From Thiobacter sp964445085 (GTDB lineage Bacteria > Pseudomonadota > Gammaproteobacteria > Burkholderiales > Thiobacteraceae): DNA of 26,375 bases. Each line of letters starts with the position of its first letter. The first letter of the stretch is position 1. The stretch lies in the NCBI GenBank assembly GCA_964445085.1, contig CAYUJV010000034.1, positions 1 to 26,375 on the forward strand, in the 5' to 3' direction. The position numbers were made by a program, and so were the translations under genes. A model generated the notes under the pieces. The model did no database searches. It was given only the letters and a program-made list of their open reading frames with translations, and was not told where the DNA came from. Below are positions 7,790 through 13,999 of this stretch, one piece after another.

Positions 7790-7894
7790 ATGAAAACGAT
7801 TTTTTCCAAGGAAAACCTGCCCATGACTGCCGTGGTCGCGCTGATCACCCTGGCTTGGCTGTCCTTCCTGTCGGTGATCGTGGCCCACCTCTAA
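7790..7894 (+). CDS. Single-helix membrane microprotein (34 residues), function unknown
   Basis: I do not recognise this protein. The frame runs from ATG at 7790 to TAA and encodes 34 residues. The N-terminus is basic and polar (MKTIFSKENLP), followed by one helix of about 21 hydrophobic residues (about 13-33) ending in HL. Support for a real gene: a consensus promoter (7722-7750), a CGGAG-containing segment 7777-7784 as weak ribosome site, and a strong hairpin terminator 17 bases after the stop, making a compact single-gene unit. Its place directly after ccoS suggests an accessory cbb3 subunit comparable in size to CcoM or CydX, but this is inference. It could also be an unrelated stress microprotein. 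Confidence 0.65.
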   Translation: MKTIFSKENLPMTAVVALITLAWLSFLSVIVAHL

Positions 7895-7911
7895 GGCCGC
7901 ACGCGCCCAAC

Positions 7912-7951
7912 AAAAAAGCGCTGCCGGGTTTCCCCGGCAGCGCTTTTTTTT
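7912..7951. terminator. Bidirectional intrinsic terminator between the microprotein gene and rpoH
   Basis: A perfect 11-base stem, GCGCTGCCGGG (7918-7928) with CCCGGCAGCGC (7933-7943), has a 4-base loop. It is flanked by six A on the left and eight T on the right, so it can terminate transcription from both sides. It lies between convergent genes, the small + strand gene and rpoH on the - strand. Confidence 0.93.
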
Positions 7952-7966
7952 CGCTTGCCTAGCGGA

Positions 7967-8848
7967 TCACTGCGCGCTGTCGCAGCCTTCCGCCACGATG
8001 ACGGCCTTCAGCTTCTGCAAGGCCTTGGCCTCGATCTGCCGGATGCGCTCGGCCGAGACTCCGTACTCGGCGGCGAGGTCGTGCAGCGTCAGCGTGTCCG
8101 ACTCGCGCAGCCAGCGGGTTTCGATGATGCGCCGGCTGCGGTCGTCCAGGCTGGCCAGCGCCCGGGTCAGTCCCTGCTCGCGCAGCAACTCGCCCTGCTT
8201 CGATTCCAGCTGCTTCACCGGCTCCGCATCCGCGTCCGCCAGATAGGCGATGGGAGCGAAGCTGTGTTCCTCGTCCTCGCTCAGCGGTTCCAGCGCCACG
8301 TCGCCGCCGTCCAGGCGGGTTTCCATCTCCACCACTTCCTCCGGCTTCACGCCGAGGTCCTTGGCGATGGCCGCCACTTCATCCGGCCCGAGCGTGCCCA
8401 GGCTCTGCTTCATGCTGCGCAGGTTGAAGAACAGCTTGCGCTGGGCCTTGGTGGTCGCGATCTTCACCATGCGCCAGTTGCGCAGGATGAACTCGTGCAT
8501 TTCGGCCTTGATCCAGTGGATCGCGAAGGACACCAGGCGCACGCCGCGGTCCGGGTCGAAGCGGCGCACCGCCTTCATCAGGCCGACGTTGCCTTCCTGG
8601 ATCAGATCGGCCTGGGGCAGGCCGTAGCCCATGTAGCCACGGGCGATGTTCACCACCACGCGCAGATGGGACAGCACGAGGGTGCGCGCCGCATCCACGT
8701 CGCCTTCGTCGCGCAGCCGGCGGGCCAGGTGGTACTCCTCGTCCGCGCTCAAAACCGGAAATGCCTTTGTCGCCTGGATATAGCTCTCCAGGCTGCCGAC
8801 CGTCGGGTTCGGAAACATCAGGTTCGGATTGGTCAGAGCAGTGGCCAT
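7967..8848 (-). CDS. rpoH: RNA polymerase sigma-32 factor RpoH
   Basis: RpoH directs RNA polymerase to heat-shock promoters. The 293-residue product shows the sigma-70 family core. Region 2 includes DLIQEGNVGLMKAVRRFDP and the VSFAIHWIKAEMHEFIL stretch. The RpoH box QRKLFFNLR, specific to sigma-32, follows. Region 4 ends in a helix-turn-helix (LHDLAAEYGVSAERIRQIE). Length is normal. The frame extends ten codons further upstream, but the start at 8848 is chosen because an AAGGAGGG ribosome site (8855-8862) precedes it and the extension would run into the CIRCE element. The gene is monocistronic: a terminator lies just beyond its stop and CIRCE lies upstream, suggesting HrcA control. Confidence 0.97.
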   Translation of the reverse strand: MATALTNPNLMFPNPTVGSLESYIQATKAFPVLSADEEYHLARRLRDEGDVDAARTLVLSHLRVVVNIARGYMGYGLPQADLIQEGNVGLMKAVRRFDPDRGVRLVSFAIHWIKAEMHEFILRNWRMVKIATTKAQRKLFFNLRSMKQSLGTLGPDEVAAIAKDLGVKPEEVVEMETRLDGGDVALEPLSEDEEHSFAPIAYLADADAEPVKQLESKQGELLREQGLTRALASLDDRSRRIIETRWLRESDTLTLHDLAAEYGVSAERIRQIEAKALQKLKAVIVAEGCDSAQ

Positions 8849-8871
8849 TGAACTCCCTCCTTGCGCCAATA

Positions 8872-8898
8872 TTAGCACTCGCCGATTAAGAGTGCTAG
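8872..8898 (-). promoter_or_regulatory. CIRCE operator (HrcA binding site) upstream of rpoH
   Basis: TTAGCACTC (8872-8880), nine spacer bases, and GAGTGCTAG (8890-8898) match the CIRCE consensus TTAGCACTC-N9-GAGTGCTAA at 17 of 18 arm positions. It is centred about 37 bases upstream of the rpoH ATG. CIRCE is the operator of the HrcA repressor, usually found before groESL, dnaK or hrcA. A TTGGAA (complement of 8911-8916) upstream may be a -35 element, but no clean -10 was identified. Confidence 0.93.
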
Positions 8899-8971
8899 CG
8901 CCGGGGAAAGTTCCAATTCCCTGATCCTAAAGGGGTTGGCGGCTGCGGGCGGGGCTGTCCGCGGGCGCGGA

Positions 8972-9139
8972 TCAGCCGCCGCGCCGCACCATTTTGCGCC
9001 GTTCGGGCTGCCCGGGCGGGGGCGGCGCCGCCGCCTTCGGGTCGCGATCGGCGCGCCGCCGCGCACCCAATCGGCGCTCGAGCGGAATGAACTCGACTTC
9101 GTAGCCGGGCGTGGCCGGCACGGGATGGGAGAGCGGCAT
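8972..9139 (-). CDS. Small hypothetical protein (55 residues)
   Basis: I do not recognise this protein. The frame begins at ATG 9139, seven bases after a GAGGAG ribosome site (9147-9152), and ends at TGA 8972, giving 55 residues. The N-terminal half contains GYEVEFIPLERR, which looks like an ordered, possibly conserved segment. The C-terminal half is rich in Arg, Pro and Ala and probably disordered. No membrane helix or signal peptide is visible. It lies on the same strand between ftsX and rpoH, with a 6-base-arm palindrome (8958-8971) at its stop. The ribosome site and sensible N-terminus favour a real gene, but the high GC content makes chance frames common. Confidence 0.5.
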   Translation of the reverse strand: MPLSHPVPATPGYEVEFIPLERRLGARRRADRDPKAAAPPPPGQPERRKMVRRGG

Positions 9140-9202
9140 CGGTCGACTCCTCGGTGAAATCCCCGGGTAAACCCCTTGTGCGGGTCCGCATAGCTTAAGC
9201 GA

Positions 9203-9216
9203 CGTACCGCGGTACG
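9203..9216. repeat. Perfect 14-base palindrome upstream of the 55-residue gene
   Basis: CGTACCGCGGTACG (9203-9216) is a perfect palindrome. On the minus strand a TTGACT (complement of 9219-9224) lies directly before it and TTAAGC after it, so it could be an operator between -35 and -10 elements of a promoter for the 55-residue gene. Spacing to the -10 candidate (19 bases) is longer than ideal. Confidence 0.4.
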
Positions 9217-9241
9217 GAGTCAAGTGGTTTTGCAGAGTTTC

Positions 9242-10141
9242 CTAGATTCGGCGCAAATGCTGGCCCGTGGCCAGCCAGGCGCCGAGCCAGCCCAGTGCGG
9301 CGGAGAGGGCGAGGATGAGGCCGGCATCGGCCCAGGCCAGTCCGCTCAACTGGAACACCGAGCCATAGGCCTGCGCGACGGTGTCGACCCGCGTGCGCAG
9401 GAACAGCAATGCCACGGCGAGCACGCCGAGGGCGACAAGGGCCCCGATCAGGCCCTGCAGTGTGCCCAGATAGAGGTAGGGGCGGCGCACGAAGGCATCG
9501 GTCGCGCCGAGCAGGCGGCTGACTTCGATTTCGTCGCGCTGGGCCATGACCTGCAGCCGGATGGTGTTGAAGCTGACCGCGACCAGCGCCGTGCCGAGCA
9601 GGGCGGCGAGCAGCACCACGAAGTCGTGGCCGAGGGCGAGCAGGGCGGACAGTCGCTGGGCCCATTGGGAATCGAGCGTCGCGCTCGCCACCCCCGGCAG
9701 TTTTGCGGTTTCGGCGCGGATGGCTTCCAGCGCGCCGGGCTCGGTTGCCTTTGCCGTGAGCACGAACGCATCCGGCAGCGGATTCGTGCCAAGGGTGGCG
9801 ACGACCTCGGCTGCGGCGGAGCGGCTGGCCAGGTCCTTGAGCGCCTGGTCGCGTCCGACGAAGCGCACGGATTTCAGGTCCGGACGCTTCCTCAGGGTCG
9901 CTGCCAGCTCCCGCGCCTGATCCGCGGCGACGGTGTCGGCCAGGAACAGGGTGATCTCGGGCGCGCCCGACACGCGCACCGCCAGATTCCCCAGATTGTC
10001 GAGCGCGAGATAGAGGCTGGCGGGGAGGGCGAGCGCGACCCCGATGACGAGCACGGTGAGCAGCGTGGCAAACGGCGTCGCGGCCATGCGGCCCAGGGTC
10101 AGCCCCAGCGCGGCGCGATGGTGGGCGAGCCAGGCAATCAC
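9242..10141 (-). CDS. ftsX: Cell division ABC-type membrane protein FtsX
   Basis: FtsX is the membrane partner of FtsE; the complex sits at the divisome and activates peptidoglycan amidases through periplasmic partners. The 299-residue product has a cytoplasmic N-terminus and a first membrane helix (about 23-47). A large periplasmic domain (about 50-170) follows, then three more helices typical of FtsX (near 170-195, 222-248 and 268-290). The segment AQRDEIEVSRLLGAT between helices matches the conserved FtsX loop. Its start overlaps the ftsE stop by four bases, so the two are translationally coupled. Length is normal. No obvious terminator follows. Confidence 0.96.
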   Translation of the reverse strand: MIAWLAHHRAALGLTLGRMAATPFATLLTVLVIGVALALPASLYLALDNLGNLAVRVSGAPEITLFLADTVAADQARELAATLRKRPDLKSVRFVGRDQALKDLASRSAAAEVVATLGTNPLPDAFVLTAKATEPGALEAIRAETAKLPGVASATLDSQWAQRLSALLALGHDFVVLLAALLGTALVAVSFNTIRLQVMAQRDEIEVSRLLGATDAFVRRPYLYLGTLQGLIGALVALGVLAVALLFLRTRVDTVAQAYGSVFQLSGLAWADAGLILALSAALGWLGAWLATGQHLRRI

Positions 10142-10806
10142 GATCGCTCCCCGCTTGCCAGCAGCTTCCCCGCCTTCAGCGTCAGGACGCGCGGGTTGAG
10201 GCGCTCGATCAGGCGCGGCTCGTGGGTCGCGAGCACCAGGGTGACGCCCACCTGATTGAACGCGCCCAGCATGTCGATCAGCAGGTCGGCGTACTCGGCG
10301 TCCAGGTTGGCCGTGGGTTCGTCGGCGAGCAGGATGCTCGGCCGGTTGACGATGGCGCGGGCGATGGCGAGCCGCTGCTGTTCGCCCCCGGACAGGGTGA
10401 TCGGCATGGTCCTTTCCCGATCGAGCAGGCCGACCTTGTCGAGCGCCGCGCGCGCGCGCTTCGCCGCGTCGCGCACCGGCATGCCCGAGATCCGCAACGG
10501 CAGCATCACGTTCTCGAAGCAGCTCCGGTCGAACAGGAGTTTGGCGTCCTGGAACACCATGCCGACGGAGCGCCGCCAGTAGGGAACGGCCTTGCGCGAC
10601 AGGCGCCCGATGTTCTGGCCATCGACGATGATGCTGCCGGAAGTGGGGCGCTCGATGCTGGCGATGAGCTTGAGCAGGGTGCTCTTGCCCGCGCCGGAGG
10701 GACCGGTGATGGCGACCATCTCGCCGGTTTCGATGGCGAGCGACACATCGTGCAGCGCCTCGTGGCTGCCGGGGTAGCGCTTGGTGACCTGGCTGAAGGT
10801 GATCAT
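10138..10806 (-). CDS. ftsE: Cell division ATP-binding protein FtsE
   Basis: FtsE is the ATPase of the FtsEX complex in cell division. The product of 222 residues has a Walker A motif GPSGAGKST, the ABC signature LSGGEQQR, Walker B ILLADEPT and a switch histidine in ATHE. The frame is open 15 codons further upstream, but the ATG at 10806 (MITFSQVTKRYPG) gives the standard FtsE N-terminus. This start is one base after the stop of the PIN toxin gene and has no clear ribosome site of its own, suggesting translation coupled to the toxin gene. In relatives ftsE usually follows ftsY directly, so the present arrangement is unusual. Confidence 0.96.
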   Translation of the reverse strand: MITFSQVTKRYPGSHEALHDVSLAIETGEMVAITGPSGAGKSTLLKLIASIERPTSGSIIVDGQNIGRLSRKAVPYWRRSVGMVFQDAKLLFDRSCFENVMLPLRISGMPVRDAAKRARAALDKVGLLDRERTMPITLSGGEQQRLAIARAIVNRPSILLADEPTANLDAEYADLLIDMLGAFNQVGVTLVLATHEPRLIERLNPRVLTLKAGKLLASGERS

Positions 10807-10807
10807 G

Positions 10808-11209
10808 TCAGGCGCTTCGCAGGCGTTCCCAGCAGGCGCGCGGGGCAACAATCGGCATGCCGGACACCGCTTCCAGTTCGATCACCTCGCGGTCGCCGGT
10901 GACGAAGAGATCGGCTTGCCCGGCCAGCGCACAGGCGATGATCCACGGATCGTCCCGATCCTTGATGCGCAGCTTGGGCGCCGAATCCGCGCCGGGGAGC
11001 ACGGTATGGGTACGCAACATGGATTCGGTCTCGGCGATCAGGCTGGAGGGCACGCGGAATTTGCGCGCCAGGATGGTTTTCAGTTCCTTGATGACCGGCT
11101 CTCCGATCAAGGCTTCGTGTTCCGCAACGATGATTTCGAACAGTTCGGCGCACAGGCCGCGCGCCATGAGCGCGCTGGCCAGCACGTTGGTGTCGAGGAA
11201 TACCCTCAC
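10808..11209 (-). CDS. PIN-domain toxin of a type II toxin-antitoxin pair
   Basis: PIN-domain toxins are usually magnesium-dependent ribonucleases held in check by a partner antitoxin. The 133-residue product opens with VRVFLDTNVLASAL, carrying the first PIN aspartate. It continues with GEPVIKELK (conserved glutamate) and IKDRDDPWIIACALAGQADLFVTGDREV, which holds the remaining acidic residues, so the catalytic set looks complete. The start is taken as GTG at 11209, overlapping the antitoxin stop as GTGA; the open frame further upstream is antitoxin read in another frame. It lies between ftsY and ftsE, one base from the ftsE start. Target and activity are unknown. Confidence 0.88.
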   Translation of the reverse strand: MRVFLDTNVLASALMARGLCAELFEIIVAEHEALIGEPVIKELKTILARKFRVPSSLIAETESMLRTHTVLPGADSAPKLRIKDRDDPWIIACALAGQADLFVTGDREVIELEAVSGMPIVAPRACWERLRSA

Positions 11210-11424
11210 GAGATATCCCGAAAAACATCCTCGTCGGTCAGATAGCCGTGTTTTTCCGCGTAGGGCTTGAGCTTCTGTCGCACACCCCGGAACCGCGCCA
11301 GGGCCAACTGGCGGCGCAGGGCCTCGCGCACGATGTCGCCCTTGGCGCGATGGCTGGCCTCGGCGGCCGCCTGCAATTCGCGTTCGAGCTCGTCGTCCAG
11401 GCGGATGGTGAGAGTCGTGCTCAT
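11206..11424 (-). CDS. Ribbon-helix-helix (CopG-like) antitoxin
   Basis: This is the likely antitoxin partner of the adjacent PIN toxin. The 72-residue product starts with STTLTIRLDDELERELQAAA, an RHH strand and first helix, then a second helix (AKGDIVREALRRQLA). A C-terminal tail of about 30 residues would wrap the toxin. RHH antitoxins normally repress their own operon as dimers bound to palindromes, and an imperfect palindrome with overlapping promoter elements lies just upstream (11448-11484). The stop overlaps the toxin start by four bases, indicating coupled translation. The gene begins 70 bases after the ftsY stop, on the same strand. Confidence 0.88.
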   Translation of the reverse strand: MSTTLTIRLDDELERELQAAAEASHRAKGDIVREALRRQLALARFRGVRQKLKPYAEKHGYLTDEDVFRDIS

Positions 11425-11447
11425 GATCCTGTGCTTGGAGAAATGAG

Positions 11448-11484
11448 TGTGTTACAACGTAGCACAACAGCGCGTGATCAGCAA
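11448..11484 (-). promoter_or_regulatory. Candidate promoter and operator of the toxin-antitoxin pair
   Basis: On the minus strand TTGCTG (complement of 11479-11484) and TACGTT (complement of 11456-11461) are 17 bases apart, with a TGC extended -10. The imperfect inverted repeat TGTGTTAC-AAC-GTAGCACA (11448-11466, one arm mismatch) covers the -10, fitting autorepression by the RHH antitoxin. The promoter overlaps the gap between ftsY and the antitoxin gene. Confidence 0.5.
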
Positions 11485-11494
11485 GCGGCTTGTC

Positions 11495-12472
11495 TCATTC
11501 GAACAGCGCTTCGACGAATTCGCGCGCGACGAAGGGCTGCAGGTCCTCCTTCGCCTCGCCCACGCCGATGAAGCGCACCGGCACCGGGCGGGTCTTGGCG
11601 ATGGCGGCAATCACGCCGCCCCGGGCGGTGCCATCGAGCTTGGTGACCACCAGGCCGGTGAGGCCGAGTGCGTCGTCGAAGGCCTTCACCTGCGCCAGGC
11701 CGTTCTGGCCGGTGTTCGCGTCGAGCACCAGCAGGATCTCGTGCGGTGCCCCCGGTTCCGCCTTGGCGATCACCCGCTTCACCTTCTTGATTTCTTCCAT
11801 CAGGTGCATCTGCGTCGGCAGGCGGCCGGCGGTGTCGGCCAGCACGACGTCGATGCCGCGCGCCTTGGCGGCGTTGATGGCGTCGAAGATCACCGCCGCC
11901 GAATCGCCGCCCTCCTGGGCGATCACCGTGACCCGGTTGCGTTCGCCCCATACCATGAGCTGTTCGCGCGCCGCGGCGCGGAAGGTGTCGCCGGCGGCGA
12001 ACAGCACCGACTTGCCCTGGTCCTGGAAGTGGTGCGCGAGCTTGCCGATGGTGGTGGTCTTGCCCGCGCCGTTCACGCCCACCATCATGATGACGAAGGG
12101 CTTGTGCGTGGTGGTATCCAGCGGCTTCTCCAGCGGCGCCAGCAACTCGGTCATGGTGTCGACCAGCGCCGTCCTGAGCTGCGCGGATTCGGTGAGCCTG
12201 TCCCGCTTCACCCGTGCGCGCAGTGCGGCGAGCAGCGCCTGCGTCGCCTCCACACCCACGTCGGAAGTGAGCAGGATGGTTTCGAGTTCCTCGTAGAGCG
12301 CGTCGTCGATCTTGGCGTGGGCGCCGAACAAGCCGCCGATCTGCCTGCCCAGCTGGCTGCGCGTGCGGGCAAGGCCCTGCTTCAGGCGCTGCGCCCAGGT
12401 GAGCGGCTTGTCCTCGACGGGCTTGGGGGCTTGCGGTTCGAGTTCGGGTTTGGACTTGAAGAAACTAAACAT
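11495..12472 (-). CDS. ftsY: Signal recognition particle receptor FtsY
   Basis: FtsY is the membrane-associated GTPase that receives SRP-ribosome complexes for co-translational membrane protein insertion. The 325-residue product starts MFSFFKSK, followed by a short Pro/Glu/Lys-rich A region, the N domain (LKQGLARTRSQLG onward) and the G domain. GTPase motifs are visible: GVNGAGKTTTIGK, DTAGR and TKLDGTARGG. The long acidic A domain of enteric FtsY is absent, which is common in betaproteobacteria. The frame is open far upstream, but that extension is antisense to the M16 genes; the ATG at 12472 is the sensible start. It heads the ftsY-toxin/antitoxin-ftsE-ftsX group and is divergent from the M16 peptidases. 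Confidence 0.97.
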   Translation of the reverse strand: MFSFFKSKPELEPQAPKPVEDKPLTWAQRLKQGLARTRSQLGRQIGGLFGAHAKIDDALYEELETILLTSDVGVEATQALLAALRARVKRDRLTESAQLRTALVDTMTELLAPLEKPLDTTTHKPFVIMMVGVNGAGKTTTIGKLAHHFQDQGKSVLFAAGDTFRAAAREQLMVWGERNRVTVIAQEGGDSAAVIFDAINAAKARGIDVVLADTAGRLPTQMHLMEEIKKVKRVIAKAEPGAPHEILLVLDANTGQNGLAQVKAFDDALGLTGLVVTKLDGTARGGVIAAIAKTRPVPVRFIGVGEAKEDLQPFVAREFVEALFE

Positions 12473-12586
12473 GGGGATTCGGGTCAGACCTGCGGTTTCG
12501 GGACGGCGCCGATGCGTCGGCGTGCAGCCCCGACAACAAGCGTCAATTATACTACCCCCTTTCCTCTGCATAGGAAGCGACTCGCC
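12473..12586. promoter_or_regulatory. Divergent promoter region between ftsY and the M16 peptidase genes
   Basis: The 114-base gap separates divergent genes. AATTATACT (12546-12553) gives TATACT as a -10 on the + strand (12548-12553) and TATAAT on the - strand (complement of 12546-12551). No convincing -35 was found on either strand, so this marks a likely location rather than a defined promoter. Confidence 0.35.
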
Positions 12587-13969
12587 ATGCCTGGCTCGAT
12601 ATTCCCGCGTCTTGCCGCCGCCCTGGCCCTGACAGCCTGCATCATCCCGGCCTGGGCCGCCGGCAGCGTGCACGAACACGTGCTCAAGAACGGACTCAAG
12701 GTGATCGTGAAGGAAGACCACCGCGCACCGGTGGTGGTTTCCCAGATCTGGTACCGCACCGGGAGCATGGATGAATTCAACGGCACCACCGGCGTCGCCC
12801 ACGTGCTGGAGCACATGATGTTCAAGGGCACCCGGGCGGTCCCGGCCGGGGAGTTCTCCAAGCTCATCGCCGCCGCCGGCGGCCGCGAGAACGCCTTCAC
12901 CAACCGCGACTACACGGCCTACTTTCAGACCCTGCAGAAGGACAAGCTGCCGCTGGCCTTCCGGCTCGAAGCGGACCGCATGCAGAACCTGGTGATCAGC
13001 GACGGCGAGTTCGCCAAGGAGATCGAGGTGGTGCGCAACGAACGGCGCTGGCGCACCGACGACAAGCCGCATTCGGTGGTGTACGAACAGTTGATGGCGA
13101 CCGCCTTTGAGGCCAACCCCTATCGCCGTCCGGTCATCGGCTGGATGAACGATCTGGAGCACATGACGGCGGCGGATGCCCGCGCCTGGTACCACCGCTG
13201 GTACGCGCCCAACAACGCGACGCTGGTGGTGGTGGGCGACGTCAAGGCGGACGACGTGTTCAAGCTGGCGCAGAAATACTTCGGCCCGGCCAAGGCCCGC
13301 CCGCTGCCGGTGCGCAAGCCGCAGCAGGAGCCGCCGCAGGACGGCATCAAGCGTGTCGTGGTCAAGGCGCCGGCCAAGCTGCCCTACCTGCTGATGGCGT
13401 GGCATGCGCCGGTGCTGCGCGATCCGGACCACGACTGGGAACCCTATGCGCTGGAGATGCTGTCGGGCGTGCTCGACGCCAACGCCGCGGCGCGGCTGCC
13501 GCAGAACCTCGTGCGCGGCTCGCAAATCGCGGTGGACGCGGGCTCGAGCTATGACAGCATCCAGCGCGGTCCCGGGCTGTTCATGGTCGAGGCGACGCCG
13601 AGCGAGGGCAAGAGCGTGGCCGAGCTCGAAGCCGCGATCCGCGCCGAGCTCGATCGCATCAAGCAGGACGGCGTGAGCGAGGAAGAGCTGGCGCGCATCA
13701 AGTCGCAGCTGATCGCCTCCCAGGTGTACCAGCGCGATTCCATGTTCTATCAGGGCATGCAGATCGGCGAGGTGGTCACCGTGGGATTCAACTATGACCT
13801 GGTCGACAAGCGCATCGAGAAGCTGAAGCAGATCACGCCGCAGCAGGTCCAGGAGGTCGCGCGCAAATACCTGCTCGACGACCAGCTGACGGTGGCGACG
13901 CTGGATCCGCAGCCGCTGGATGCCAAAAAGCCGATGGCGCCGCCCAAGGGCATGCGCCATGACGGTTGA
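12587..13969 (+). CDS. Secreted M16-family zinc metallopeptidase (catalytic subunit)
   Basis: M16 peptidases are zinc proteases of the pitrilysin/processing-peptidase type; this one is probably periplasmic. The 460-residue product has an N-terminal signal peptide (basic start, hydrophobic core, cleavage near AWA-A at residues 21-24). The inverted zinc motif HVLEH is at residues 71-75, and the third ligand is probably E151 in RNERR. The catalytic HxxEH is intact. A second M16 domain of processing-peptidase fold follows. The start at ATG 12587 is chosen because it yields the signal peptide; the frame is open upstream through antisense ftsY. An inactive partner follows 30 bases later, so the two probably form a heterodimer. 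Confidence 0.94.
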   Translation: MPGSIFPRLAAALALTACIIPAWAAGSVHEHVLKNGLKVIVKEDHRAPVVVSQIWYRTGSMDEFNGTTGVAHVLEHMMFKGTRAVPAGEFSKLIAAAGGRENAFTNRDYTAYFQTLQKDKLPLAFRLEADRMQNLVISDGEFAKEIEVVRNERRWRTDDKPHSVVYEQLMATAFEANPYRRPVIGWMNDLEHMTAADARAWYHRWYAPNNATLVVVGDVKADDVFKLAQKYFGPAKARPLPVRKPQQEPPQDGIKRVVVKAPAKLPYLLMAWHAPVLRDPDHDWEPYALEMLSGVLDANAAARLPQNLVRGSQIAVDAGSSYDSIQRGPGLFMVEATPSEGKSVAELEAAIRAELDRIKQDGVSEEELARIKSQLIASQVYQRDSMFYQGMQIGEVVTVGFNYDLVDKRIEKLKQITPQQVQEVARKYLLDDQLTVATLDPQPLDAKKPMAPPKGMRHDG

Positions 13970-13999
13970 TTTCATCTGAGGGAAAACCAGGAACCGACA

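Noticed and set aside
11447..12586. In-frame upstream extension of the first M16 peptidase
   Set aside because: It is antisense to ftsY, and the start at 12587 gives a proper signal peptide; the extension is chance openness.
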